Below, in pieces: positions 42,056 to 51,042 of a stretch of 64,000 bases of DNA. Origin of the DNA: Bacteroidales bacterium MB20-C3-3 (GTDB lineage: Bacteria; Bacteroidota; Bacteroidia; Bacteroidales; UBA932); NCBI GenBank assembly GCA_035609245.1, contig CP141202.1:1736001-1800000 (forward strand), given 5' to 3'. Positions within the stretch are counted from its first letter, which is position 1. Each line of letters begins with the position of its first letter. A program made the translations under genes and the position numbers. The notes below the pieces were generated by a model. The model saw only the letters and a list, made by a program, of their open reading frames with translations. It made no database searches and had not been told where the DNA came from.

Positions 42056-43159
42056 ATGAAAATAATACAAACTATCAGTACCCTGCTGATTGCAGGTCTT
42101 ATAACAGCCTGTTCCGGCAGCCAGGCAGAAAATGAATTAAGTTCTGATCTGCTTGAGATAACCAATGATCAGTTTCAGTTTAACCAAATGGAGCTGGGGG
42201 CGGTAGATACACATACATTTGAGTCTGTTGTGAAGTGCAAAGGATTAATTATCCCGCTTAAAGAGGGACTTGCACAAGTGAGTGCACCTGTTGGAGGTAC
42301 AATAAAGAGACTATATCAAAGCAACGGCGATTATGTAAATAAGGGGGCCCCACTGATTGAGATTGGAGGAAATGACATAGTTGATTTGCAAAAGGAGTAT
42401 GCCGAGGCCTCTGCCGTCTTTAAAAGAGTTGAAAGCGAATATTTGAGGGTTAAGAATCTATATGATGAAGATGTGATATCACAAAAGGATTACAATCTTA
42501 TTAAATCTGAATATTTGTCTTCTCAGGCAAGATTCAAAGGTTTACAACTAAAGATTGATGCTCTGGAACTCTCCTCTGCAAAAATTGAAAGTGGGGAGCT
42601 ATATTCCTATTATATAATTAAATCACCAATCCAGGGGCAGGTAATAAATCTGAAAAACTACACCGGAAGTAATATAGAAAATAAAGATTTGATAATGGAG
42701 ATAGTAAATCCGGATTTAATTCAGATTGAGTTATATATTTTCCCGGATAATGTTTCAGAAATAAAAGTTGGCCAGAGGGTAAAAATTCAATCATCAGACT
42801 CAGGGATAAGCAGTGAAGCCCTGATAAAATCAATTGGGAGGGTAGTAGATAAAGAGCGGAGATCAATTAATTGCTATGCAAGTTTAAGAGGATCCGGCCC
42901 CAGGTATTTTATATTAAATCAACTGGTAGATTCAGAAGTTATTACCGGAACAGAAAATTTTCCGGCATTACCAAAAGAGGCAATATTGAACAGCGACTCC
43001 GGAACTTTTGTGTTATTATTGATAAAAAAAGAGGATAACAAGTATATATTTACAAAAAAAGAGGTTATGACCGGTATTGAGCAAAATGGTTTTGTGCAGG
43101 TTGTTGGAGATGGAATTGACGGACCGATATTAACAAAGGGTGGGTATAATCTGTTTTAA
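42056..43159 (+). CDS. RND efflux membrane-fusion lipoprotein (CusB/HlyD-like)
   Basis: 367 residues. The signal peptide ends in a lipobox (LITACSGS), so the protein is lipid-anchored. A biotinyl-lipoyl-like domain (VSAPVGGTIKRLYQSNGDYV near residue 80) flanks an alpha hairpin (about 105-175), followed by YYIIKSPIQGQVINLKNYTG and beta-barrel segments, the usual adaptor layout. It joins the RND part to its outer membrane channel. It starts two bases after the RND gene. Confidence 0.87.
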   Translation: MKIIQTISTLLIAGLITACSGSQAENELSSDLLEITNDQFQFNQMELGAVDTHTFESVVKCKGLIIPLKEGLAQVSAPVGGTIKRLYQSNGDYVNKGAPLIEIGGNDIVDLQKEYAEASAVFKRVESEYLRVKNLYDEDVISQKDYNLIKSEYLSSQARFKGLQLKIDALELSSAKIESGELYSYYIIKSPIQGQVINLKNYTGSNIENKDLIMEIVNPDLIQIELYIFPDNVSEIKVGQRVKIQSSDSGISSEALIKSIGRVVDKERRSINCYASLRGSGPRYFILNQLVDSEVITGTENFPALPKEAILNSDSGTFVLLLIKKEDNKYIFTKKEVMTGIEQNGFVQVVGDGIDGPILTKGGYNLF

Positions 43160-43160
43160 T

Positions 43161-44345
43161 ATGAATTTAAATGATTTAAACAAGGCTTTAGATGAATTAA
43201 ACCACGAACGGGAATTATACACAGACCTTTCCAATGCATTGCCGGCGGGTATATACCGATTGCGAGTTTTTAAGGATGTATCTCTTATTGATAAGAAATG
43301 GGAAACTTCAACAGATACGCCATATAAGCTGGAATTTGCAAACAACCGATTTTATGAGATTTTGCATATAGATAAAGAGCTCTTTATAAAGAATCCCGGT
43401 ATCATAAGTGATTTCATTCTTGAAGAGGATAAAGAATCTTTTGTAAGGTTAAATGTAGAAGCGAATTTAAATAAGACCCCCTTTGCATGGGAAGGCAGGT
43501 TTAAAATTAATGAGAATCAAATTTGGATACATTTCGAATCAGTTCCTCGTTGTTTGGAAAATGGTGATATAATATGGACCGGAACATTAAATGATGTTAG
43601 CAAACGTAAAGCGGCGGAGTTGGAGATTGCTTCAAAAAACATAGAATTAGAAAAACTAAATGCAGAAAAAAATAAGTTTTTTTCAATAATTGCTCACGAT
43701 CTGAGAAGCCCGTTTAATGCAATAATTGGTTTAAGCGAGCTTCTGGTTGAAGAGATAGATGAAAAGAACTATGAGAATGCTCAGGAATACTCTTCAATTA
43801 TATTGCAATCGGCCCACAGGGCTATGGCATTGCTTAAAAATCTTATGGAGTGGGCTCAGTTAAAGACCGGCAAAATTGAATACAACCCTGAATATTTTAA
43901 CATTGTAGCTTTAATAAAAGAGGCAGCCCTTTTGTATAATGAGATTGCAAAGAAAAAAACAATAACTATTGAAGAGAATCTGCCATATTTTTTGTCACTT
44001 TATGCAGATAAAGCTATGATAAGTTCTATCCTGAGAAATTTTATTTCAAATGCTATAAAATTCACAATGCCGGGCGGCAAAGTTGTAGTAACAGTTGAAG
44101 AAAAACCCAGAGAGATTATTTTTTCTGTTAAAGATACAGGTGTAGGTATTCCAAAAGAGAGAGTTGATGATATTTTTAAGATAGACCATATGTACTCAAC
44201 TATAGGCACCGATAACGAAAAAGGTACCGGAATGGGTCTGACTCTATGTAAAGATTTTGTCGAAATGCACTCTGGTAAAATATGGGTTGAAAGTGAAGAG
44301 GGCATTGGATCATGTTTTTGTTTTTCATTGAATAAAAGCATCTAA
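43161..44345 (+). CDS. PAS-domain sensor histidine kinase, no membrane segment
   Basis: 394 residues from the ATG at 43161, one base after the adaptor gene stop; an upstream in-frame ATG at 43140 lies inside that gene. A PAS-like region spans about 15-150 (KLEFANNRFYEILHIDKELF, WTGTLNDVSKRKAAE). The DHp box is FFSIIAHDLRSPFNAIIGLS with the phospho-His, and the ATPase has NFISNAIKFT, KDTGVGIP and EKGTGMGLTLCKDFV. No transmembrane helix was seen, so it probably senses a cytoplasmic cue. No response regulator gene lies beside it. Confidence 0.88.
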   Translation: MNLNDLNKALDELNHERELYTDLSNALPAGIYRLRVFKDVSLIDKKWETSTDTPYKLEFANNRFYEILHIDKELFIKNPGIISDFILEEDKESFVRLNVEANLNKTPFAWEGRFKINENQIWIHFESVPRCLENGDIIWTGTLNDVSKRKAAELEIASKNIELEKLNAEKNKFFSIIAHDLRSPFNAIIGLSELLVEEIDEKNYENAQEYSSIILQSAHRAMALLKNLMEWAQLKTGKIEYNPEYFNIVALIKEAALLYNEIAKKKTITIEENLPYFLSLYADKAMISSILRNFISNAIKFTMPGGKVVVTVEEKPREIIFSVKDTGVGIPKERVDDIFKIDHMYSTIGTDNEKGTGMGLTLCKDFVEMHSGKIWVESEEGIGSCFCFSLNKSI

Positions 44346-44347
44346 TT

Positions 44348-45223
44348 ATGAAATTATTAAGCTTTACTATTGTGTTGTTATTATTTATAATAACAGAAAA
44401 AACTTCTGCTCAGAAGCTTAGTATTGCCACCTATAACCTGCGCTACGAAAACAGGAGCGACTCTCTAAACGGTAACGGATGGGGGGAGAGATTGCCGCAA
44501 ATAACTAATCTTATCCGCTTTCACGATTTTGATATATTCGGTTCACAGGAGGTCTTCTACAGCCAACTGACAGATATGCTCGCTATTATGCCGGAGTATA
44601 ACTACATAGGGGTAGGGAGGAGTGACGGAGATAAATCCGGGGAGTGTTCGCCCATCTTCTATAAAAGAGAGAAATTCAGACTTATTCAAACAGGTAATTT
44701 CTGGCTTTCAGAGGCCGATAGTATCCCGGGTAAAGGTTGGGATGCTGCCCTTCCGAGAATTTGTACATGGGGAAAGTTCCAGATAATTGGAAATGGAAAG
44801 ATACTCTGGTTTTTCAATCTCCATATGGATCATATAGGTAAGATCGCCAGAGAAGAGGGGACCAAACTGGTTCTGGAGAAAATAAAAGCTATGGCTTCAG
44901 GCGAACCGGTTATCCTTACAGGAGACTTTAACTATGATCAGAGAGCAAAAGGATACGGAATTATCTATGAATCAGAATTATTAAAAGATACATATGAAAC
45001 TGCAGAATTGAGATATGCACCTAACGGAACATTCAATAACTTTAACTTACAATACAAAAGCGACAGCAGGATTGACCATATTTTCACGACTAAAGAGTTT
45101 AAAGTTGTCAAGTATGGAATACTTACAGATATCTATTGGAGTAAAGCCGATAGTTCCGCACAGGTTGTCAGGATCCCGTCTGACCACTATCCGGTTAAAG
45201 CAGAGGTAATCCTTAATTGGTAG
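44348..45223 (+). CDS. Secreted endonuclease/exonuclease/phosphatase family protein
   Basis: 291 residues with an N-terminal signal peptide (LLSFTIVLLLFIITEKTSAQ). The EEP motifs are all present: IATYNLRYEN, FGSQEVF, FFNLHMDHIG, ILTGDFNYD, RIDHIFTT and the terminal PSDHYPVKAEV. It resembles the exported phosphodiesterases or sphingomyelinase-like enzymes of Bacteroidota. It differs from the membrane-anchored EEP at 1060-2163. Substrate unknown. Confidence 0.85.
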   Translation: MKLLSFTIVLLLFIITEKTSAQKLSIATYNLRYENRSDSLNGNGWGERLPQITNLIRFHDFDIFGSQEVFYSQLTDMLAIMPEYNYIGVGRSDGDKSGECSPIFYKREKFRLIQTGNFWLSEADSIPGKGWDAALPRICTWGKFQIIGNGKILWFFNLHMDHIGKIAREEGTKLVLEKIKAMASGEPVILTGDFNYDQRAKGYGIIYESELLKDTYETAELRYAPNGTFNNFNLQYKSDSRIDHIFTTKEFKVVKYGILTDIYWSKADSSAQVVRIPSDHYPVKAEVILNW

Positions 45224-45226
45224 AAT

Positions 45227-45565
45227 ATGGCAACCGACAAAAACTTTGTAGACTTCATAACAGACCAGCTTGAGAATGTAGGTGAGGTCTCTGTTATTAA
45301 GATGTTTGGAGAATATGGAATCTATGCAGATGGCAAAATATTCGGCCTAATATGCGACAATAAACTCTTTATTAAGCCGACACAATCCGGCAGGGAGTTT
45401 ATTGGAAACCCCGTAGAGGCTCCGCCATATCCCGGTGCTAAGAACAGCTTTCTTATTGAGGATAAATTAGAGGACAGAGAGTGGCTTAGCGAGCTTGTCA
45501 GGAGGTCTGTGAAGGAGCTTCCCTTCCCAAAGCCAAAGAAAAAACTAAAACCTATAAAGCAATGA
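45227..45565 (+). CDS. TfoX/Sxy N-terminal domain protein
   Basis: 112 residues. The motif order KMFGEYGIYADGKIFGLICD, NKLFIKPT, PPYPGAKNSFLIED and the basic tail are typical of single-domain TfoX_N proteins. In gammaproteobacteria TfoX controls competence, but the role of the short form is unknown. It is 3 bp after the EEP gene and overlaps the GH97 start by 4 bp. Confidence 0.82.
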   Translation: MATDKNFVDFITDQLENVGEVSVIKMFGEYGIYADGKIFGLICDNKLFIKPTQSGREFIGNPVEAPPYPGAKNSFLIEDKLEDREWLSELVRRSVKELPFPKPKKKLKPIKQ

Positions 45566-47691
45566 AAAACAAAATAATGGTGATATCTGTTTTGTCAGCA
45601 CTTATTTTCACCTCTTGCCTAAGTGGAAAAGGAGATTTATCTCTCTCCTCTCCGGATTTGAAAAACAAGATTGAAGTCAATATTCTTAATAACGGAGAAC
45701 TCTCCTATTTAGTTTTTCATAATGAAATAAAGTTAATTGACACATCCGGGATAAGTTTTGAACTTCAGGGCGGGGATCCCGAACTCCGATACTTTGAGGT
45801 ACTGAATACTGTTAATTCCTCTTTCAGCGAGACATGGGAGATGCCCTGGGGAGAACAGAGAGAGGTTGTAAATAATTATAATCAACTTCTGATTGAACTT
45901 CGGGAGACAATAACTCCTAAAAGGAGGTTAAATATTTATCTCAGAGCATACGATGATGGTGTGGCCTTCCGGTACGAATTTCTGCCTCAAAGAGGTGTGG
46001 ACAGCCTTATTATAATGGAGGAGAATACTGAGTTCCGTTTTACGGGAGACCATACAGCCTGGTGGATTCCCGGCGACTGGGACAGTTATGAGCACCTCTA
46101 CAACACAACCAGGATATCAGCCATTGATGCCATGAAGCATAACAATGCACCCGGTCTGGGCTTCACAAATATAATGGATAATGCTGTTCATACTCCCGTC
46201 ACGATGAGGAGCGATGATGGTATTCATATCAGTATCCATGAGGCTGCGCTAATAGACTACGCAAGTATGACTCTTAAAGTTGATACAGCTGCACTTAAGT
46301 TTACAAGTCAGTTGGTGGGTTCAGAGAGGCTGGGTTACAAAGTTAAGAGAGCTCTTCCTTTTAAAACTCCATGGCGATATATTCAAATTGCAGAGAAGGC
46401 ATCAGAGCTTATTGAATCCAGACTCATCCTTAATCTTAATGAGCCAAATAAACTGGGAGATGTCAGCTGGGTTAAACCTATGAAATATATGGGTATCTGG
46501 TGGGAGATGCACATTGACAAAGGGAGTTGGGACTATGGTATGACGCTGAATGAGAAAACGGGGAAATGGATTGATACCGGAAAGGCTCACGGAAAACATG
46601 CTGCCACAACAGAGAATGCCAAGCATTACATTGACTTTGCCTCTAAAAATGGTATAAAAGGGCTTCTTATTGAGGGGTGGAATACCGGATGGGAGCGATG
46701 GACAGGTTTTGAGGAGAGGGAGGGAATATTTGATTTTATGACACCCTATCCCGATTATGATATTGATGAGGTGGTCAGATATGCTAAAGAGCGAGGAGTT
46801 GAGATAATAATGCATCATGAGACCTCTTCCGCACCAAGAACATATGAGCAGCAGATGGATACAGCATATGCACTTATGCAGCGATTAGGCATCGGCTCAG
46901 TAAAGTCTGGCTATGTAGGCAGGATAATACCAAATGGGGAGCACCATCACAGCCAGTGGATGGTAAACCACTATCAGAGGGCTCTTGAAAAGGCTGCAGA
47001 GTATAAAATAGCGGTAAATGCACACGAACCAATAAAAGCCACCGGACTGAGGAGAACTTATCCAAATGCAATTGCAAGAGAGGGGCTGAGAGGGCAGGAG
47101 TTTAATGCATGGTCTCCGGACGGAGGAAACCCTCCGGAGCATATCTCAATAGTTGCATTTACAAGGATGCTGGCAGGGCCAATAGATTTTACACCGGGAG
47201 TCTTTGATATATCACTTCCCACAAAGCCAGACAATCAGATTAACACAACCCTTGCACATCAGCTTGCACTATATGTGGTAATTTACAGCCCAATTCAGAT
47301 GGCCTGCGACCTGCCTGAGAACTATGAAAATCAACCCGCATTTCAGTTCATAAGAGATGTTGGTGTAGACTGGGAACAGACCAGGGTTATTGATGGAGAG
47401 GTGGGAGATTATGTAGTGATTGCACGTGAGGAGCGAGGGACAAATAATTGGTTTGTGGGAGGGGTTACGGATGAGAATGCAAGAGAGGTAAAGATTACCT
47501 TTGATTTTCTGGAAGAGGGTAAAACATATAATGCAACTATTTACAGAGACAGCGAAAAGAGCCACTATAAATTAAATCCAACCTCTATTGAGATAGAGAA
47601 GATTGAGTTAACCAAAACTTCGGTTCTTAACCTTAAGATGAAAGAGGGTGGGGGATTTGCAATCTCTATCAAAGAATTGATTCTCTTATAA
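45562..47691 (+). CDS. Glycoside hydrolase family 97 (alpha-glucosidase/galactosidase type), lipoprotein
   Basis: 709 residues. The N-terminus ends in a lipobox (LIFTSCLSG), placing it on a periplasmic or outer membrane face. Domains: an N-terminal beta-sandwich with SPDLKNKIEVNI and HNEIKLIDTSGISF, a catalytic (beta/alpha)8 barrel with PMKYMGIWWEMHIDKGSW, LLIEGWNTGWERW, HHETSSAPRTYE and VNAHEPIKATGLRRTYPN, and a C-terminal beta domain. This is the SusB-like family for maltooligosaccharides or alpha-galactosides. Whether it inverts or retains, and its substrate, were not decided. Confidence 0.9.
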   Translation: MKNKIMVISVLSALIFTSCLSGKGDLSLSSPDLKNKIEVNILNNGELSYLVFHNEIKLIDTSGISFELQGGDPELRYFEVLNTVNSSFSETWEMPWGEQREVVNNYNQLLIELRETITPKRRLNIYLRAYDDGVAFRYEFLPQRGVDSLIIMEENTEFRFTGDHTAWWIPGDWDSYEHLYNTTRISAIDAMKHNNAPGLGFTNIMDNAVHTPVTMRSDDGIHISIHEAALIDYASMTLKVDTAALKFTSQLVGSERLGYKVKRALPFKTPWRYIQIAEKASELIESRLILNLNEPNKLGDVSWVKPMKYMGIWWEMHIDKGSWDYGMTLNEKTGKWIDTGKAHGKHAATTENAKHYIDFASKNGIKGLLIEGWNTGWERWTGFEEREGIFDFMTPYPDYDIDEVVRYAKERGVEIIMHHETSSAPRTYEQQMDTAYALMQRLGIGSVKSGYVGRIIPNGEHHHSQWMVNHYQRALEKAAEYKIAVNAHEPIKATGLRRTYPNAIAREGLRGQEFNAWSPDGGNPPEHISIVAFTRMLAGPIDFTPGVFDISLPTKPDNQINTTLAHQLALYVVIYSPIQMACDLPENYENQPAFQFIRDVGVDWEQTRVIDGEVGDYVVIAREERGTNNWFVGGVTDENAREVKITFDFLEEGKTYNATIYRDSEKSHYKLNPTSIEIEKIELTKTSVLNLKMKEGGGFAISIKELILL

Positions 47692-47743
47692 CTGAACACT
47701 TACTGGTTTTATGTGTTATAAAAATAAAAACTAACAAAAGGAT

Positions 47744-48190
47744 ATGAGTGAAATAGAGGTATTTGATGAAAACAACAAGCCAACATCAGAGCAAAAGAGA
47801 GCGGTAATTGATTTTCTTTACGAACATCTTGAGAGGTTTGGGGATAAGAGAGATGACATAGAAAAGGCTATAGATTACGCAGTAAAAAACTCTAACTCTT
47901 TTGGGGGATATCTCTTGCTCTCATATGAGGGTCATGATATATCGGCCGCTGTTGTCGTAAACAAAACCGGAATGAAGGGTTATATACCTGAAAATATTCT
48001 TGTATATATTGCAACTCATAAAAAATACAGAGGAAGAGGCATTGGAAAGAGATTGATGACTGAGGCTCTCAGGAGGGCTGATGGGAATGTAGCTCTTCAT
48101 GTAGAACCGGACAACCCAGCTAAGTTTTTATATGAAAAGCTGGGCTTTACCAGCAAATATCTTGAAATGAGATATATAAAAACTAACTGA
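47744..48190 (+). CDS. GNAT family N-acetyltransferase
   Basis: 148 residues. The acetyl-CoA motif is HKKYRGRGIGKRLMTEALRR, followed by LHVEPDNPAKFLYEKLGFTS, standard motif A and B of the fold. It overlaps the start of the racemase gene by one base, suggesting that both act on an amino acid or amine, but the substrate is unknown. Confidence 0.82.
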   Translation: MSEIEVFDENNKPTSEQKRAVIDFLYEHLERFGDKRDDIEKAIDYAVKNSNSFGGYLLLSYEGHDISAAVVVNKTGMKGYIPENILVYIATHKKYRGRGIGKRLMTEALRRADGNVALHVEPDNPAKFLYEKLGFTSKYLEMRYIKTN

Positions 48191-49269
48191 TGGCATACAT
48201 TACACTAGACTCAAAAAAACTTAAGGCAAACTTTGAATATCTTGATAATATATTTAAGAAAAAAGGTATTAAATGGGCAGTAGTTACCAAGATGTTGTGC
48301 GGTCACAGGGAGTTTATCCAGGAACTGCTTAAGTTAGATATATCTCAGGTATGTGACTCAAGGATTTCAAATCTTAAGATGATCAAACAGATAAATCCAA
48401 AGGTTGAAACTATTTACATAAAACCTCCGGCAAGAAGAGCTGTTAAGGGAGTTGTTCAGTATGCAGATATTAGCATGAATACTCAAATTGAGACAATTAA
48501 ACTGCTTTCAGAGGAGGCTAAAAGACAAAATAAAATTCATAAGATTATCATAATGCTTGAGTTGGGAGAGTTGAGAGAGGGAATAATGAGAGATGACTTA
48601 ATTGAATTTTATTCAAATGTTTTTAATCTGGATAATATCGAGGTGATAGGAATTGGTGCAAATCTATCATGCCTGTATGGAGTATTACCTAATCAGGATA
48701 AGTTAATCCAGCTTAGTTTGTACCAGCAGTTGATTGAGGCAAAATTTAACAAAAAGATAGAATTTGTATCAGGAGGATCTTCAGTTACAATTCCACTTAT
48801 TTTTAAGAATCTGTTGCCAAGCGGAATAAATCACTTCAGGGTTGGAGAGACACTTTTTCTTGGCACAGATGTATATAATGACAGACCACTTAAGAGGATC
48901 TCTTCAGATGCATTTCTTCTCTATGCTGAGATAATTGAGTTGATGGAGAAGCCTCAGATTCCTGACGGCGAGATGGGTACAAACCTGGAAGGTGAAGTCG
49001 CGACATTTGACAATAAGCTGGCAGGAAAGACAAGCTGCAGAGCCATAATAGATATAGGCTTACTGGATGTTGATGATAAACACCTTACCCCGGCAGATTC
49101 AGATATCTCATTTGTAGGGGGCAGCTCAGATATGTTTGTTCTTGATCTTAAGGGAAATAAAAAAGGCTATAAAGTTGGTGATCTGCTGGAGTTTAGACTT
49201 AATTATATGTCAGTATTAAGAATTCTGAATTCAAAATACATTGACAAAAAGATTAGAAGAGTCAATTAA
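48190..49269 (+). CDS. PLP-dependent alanine/ornithine racemase family protein
   Basis: 359 residues of fold-type III PLP enzyme. AYITLDSKKLKANFEYLD starts the barrel, and KWAVVTKMLCG carries the PLP lysine. GIGANLSCLYGVLPNQDKL, FVSGGSSVTIPLI and LRVG-like INHFRVGETLFLGTD bind phosphate. This pattern resembles ornithine racemase (Orr) and YhfX proteins more than the cell-wall alanine racemase. Coupled with the GNAT gene upstream. It meets the SDR gene tail-to-tail with an 8-bp overlap. Confidence 0.82.
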   Translation: MAYITLDSKKLKANFEYLDNIFKKKGIKWAVVTKMLCGHREFIQELLKLDISQVCDSRISNLKMIKQINPKVETIYIKPPARRAVKGVVQYADISMNTQIETIKLLSEEAKRQNKIHKIIIMLELGELREGIMRDDLIEFYSNVFNLDNIEVIGIGANLSCLYGVLPNQDKLIQLSLYQQLIEAKFNKKIEFVSGGSSVTIPLIFKNLLPSGINHFRVGETLFLGTDVYNDRPLKRISSDAFLLYAEIIELMEKPQIPDGEMGTNLEGEVATFDNKLAGKTSCRAIIDIGLLDVDDKHLTPADSDISFVGGSSDMFVLDLKGNKKGYKVGDLLEFRLNYMSVLRILNSKYIDKKIRRVN

Positions 49270-50212
49270 TCTGAGGAATAGTCAATCTTTTAATAATGTC
49301 AGCCATCTCCTCAGTTGAGAACGATGGGGCGTTGTGTGAATTGTATTCAACGGCTTTGGTATTTATTACCTCTCCATATTGAGAGATTTTTAAAAATACT
49401 TTGCCATTTTGTGATAACTCTGTTGATTTAGAGATCTCCTCCGCGGTGGCCATCGTTTCGTAAAGTTTCTCTCCGGGACGGGCACCGGTTAACTTTATTC
49501 TTGATTTTCTCTCGTCTTCTGATATCACTCCTGAAAATAGAAGTGCACCTTGCGCAAGTGTTTCAATAGTCGCAGATTTCGCCTGTTCAACCATGATCTC
49601 CCCGTTATCTCCATATTCGAGTGCCATAAGGGTTAAGTCAACAGCATCTGCAATTGTCATCATAAAACGGGTCATCTCCGGATTAGTAACGGTGAGATCT
49701 GCCCCCTCTCTTGCCAGCCTTACAAACAGCGGAATCACTGTTCCGGCAGAGCCCATAAGGTTTCCAAACCGTACAATGGAGCATTTGGGTGAGTACGTTT
49801 TTTTGCATTCGGCCAGTACCATTTTCTCCATCAATGCCTTAGTGATTCCCATCGTACCCATGGGAAAGCAGGCTTTATCAGAGCTAATAAATACAATTCG
49901 TTCAATGCCGGTCTCTTTCGCTGCATTAAGGACATTTACAGAACCTGTGACATTAACTTCAACCGCCTCTCGCGGATTTGCCTCGCAGTAGTGTACATCC
50001 TTAAGGGCAGCAGCATGGATAACATAGTCGGCACCACTCATTACCCTTTTCAAGGCCGATGTGTCCCTTATGTCGCCCTCCCAATCGCTTCTGCAATTTC
50101 TTGAAAAAACCCTTACCTCTCTTGCGCCAAGTTCGTTAAGCCTTTTTACCAAAATGCTTCCAAACGAACCGGCTCCGCCGGTCACCACGAATATTTTATC
50201 TTTAGTTACCAT
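49262..50212 (-). CDS. Polysaccharide-type SDR, UDP-GlcNAc 4,6-dehydratase-like (PseB/CapD family)
   Basis: 316 residues. The NAD(P)-binding GGAGSFGSILVKRL is at the N-terminus. HAAALKDVHYCEANPREAVE and SSDKACFPMGTMGITKALME are the extended SDR signature of the PseB/FlaA1 group, with Met rather than Tyr in the usual YxxxK place. MTRFMMTIADAVDLTLMALE follows. These enzymes start pathways to modified amino sugars such as pseudaminic or QuiNAc-type sugars. Divergent from the 76-residue gene. Confidence 0.83.
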   Translation of the reverse strand: MVTKDKIFVVTGGAGSFGSILVKRLNELGAREVRVFSRNCRSDWEGDIRDTSALKRVMSGADYVIHAAALKDVHYCEANPREAVEVNVTGSVNVLNAAKETGIERIVFISSDKACFPMGTMGITKALMEKMVLAECKKTYSPKCSIVRFGNLMGSAGTVIPLFVRLAREGADLTVTNPEMTRFMMTIADAVDLTLMALEYGDNGEIMVEQAKSATIETLAQGALLFSGVISEDERKSRIKLTGARPGEKLYETMATAEEISKSTELSQNGKVFLKISQYGEVINTKAVEYNSHNAPSFSTEEMADIIKRLTIPQIN

Positions 50213-50244
50213 ACATCAAATCTATAAATAAAAAGATTAATTTT

Positions 50245-50475
50245 ATGCCAAATAACTATGTAGTTGACAGGATTAATGAAGGTGTAAAAAAAATAAACGA
50301 GTTTAAGGGAGATTATAAAGAACTCGGCAAATTAATTCTAAAATTCTCCAGAGAGACCCTCACTTTTATGGGGATAGGTCTGCAAATTGGTCTTTCATTA
50401 GGCTTGGGTGTAGGTGCCTCTATGGATAAAAAAGCTCTTGGAGAGGGTAGACAATTAGATATTGATCTTAAATAA
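50245..50475 (+). CDS. Small protein of unknown function with glycine-rich hydrophobic segment
   Basis: 76 residues: charged N-terminal half (DRINEGVKKINEFKGDYKEL), then FMGIGLQIGLSLGLGVGASM, a possible membrane-inserting segment, and an acidic tail. No family recognised. It overlaps no other gene if the next start is taken at 50495. Coding status is supported by spacing and strand. Confidence 0.5.
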   Translation: MPNNYVVDRINEGVKKINEFKGDYKELGKLILKFSRETLTFMGIGLQIGLSLGLGVGASMDKKALGEGRQLDIDLK

Positions 50476-50494
50476 ATTAATATTTAACTTAAAA

Positions 50495-50782
50495 ATGAAT
50501 TTTGAAGGAATAATTATTGGATTAGTAACATTTGTGATAATTGGAATATTTCACCCGCTGGTTATTAAAGCTGAGTACTTTTTTGGCAGGGTAAGTATGT
50601 GGATTTTCTTATTTTCCGGGATAGTTTGTGTAGCCTTTTCTCTGATTACTGATAGCTTTTCACTCTCTGCAATTTTAGGAGTACTGGGCTTTACCTGCCT
50701 TTGGAGTATAAAGGAGGTTCTTGATCAGGAGAAGAGAGTAAAGGAGGGCCGATATCCCAAAAATCCTAAAAGGAAGTATTAA
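50495..50782 (+). CDS. DUF4491-like membrane protein
   Basis: 95 residues from the ATG at 50495, preferred over 50462, which overlaps the previous gene. MNFEGIIIGLVTFVIIGIFH and VIKAEYFFGRVSMWIFLF, followed by a third helix and the conserved tail WSIKEVLDQEKRVKEGRYPK, match the DUF4491 family of Bacteroidales and Firmicutes as I recall it. Three membrane helices; function unknown. Confidence 0.7.
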   Translation: MNFEGIIIGLVTFVIIGIFHPLVIKAEYFFGRVSMWIFLFSGIVCVAFSLITDSFSLSAILGVLGFTCLWSIKEVLDQEKRVKEGRYPKNPKRKY

Positions 50783-50961
50783 GCACCTAGATACTTAAGA
50801 AGCTCGTAAACGAGAAATACAGGCCAGATAATAGCTTTTAGAAAACCAAGTACACCCATCCAAAAGGTTGTTGCTGTACCAATAAAGTAAATTGCAGCCC
50901 CAATAAGGCCAAGACCATAAACTGCACCGGAGGGGGCAGAGTGATAATTTTCATTTTTCAT
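50779..50961 (-). CDS. Small two-helix membrane protein of unknown function
   Basis: 60 residues, with PSGAVYGLGLIGAAIYFIGT and VLGFLKAIIWPVFLVYELLK as two hydrophobic helices. Proteins of this pattern and size are widespread and unnamed. Convergent with the DUF4491 gene, overlapping by 4 bp. Confidence 0.6.
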   Translation of the reverse strand: MKNENYHSAPSGAVYGLGLIGAAIYFIGTATTFWMGVLGFLKAIIWPVFLVYELLKYLGA

Positions 50962-51042
50962 AGTGGGTTATAATTAAGTGATGCGATACAAATTTATAAA
51001 TGATATTTAGATTATATTTACACTAAGTAAAAAACTTATGCT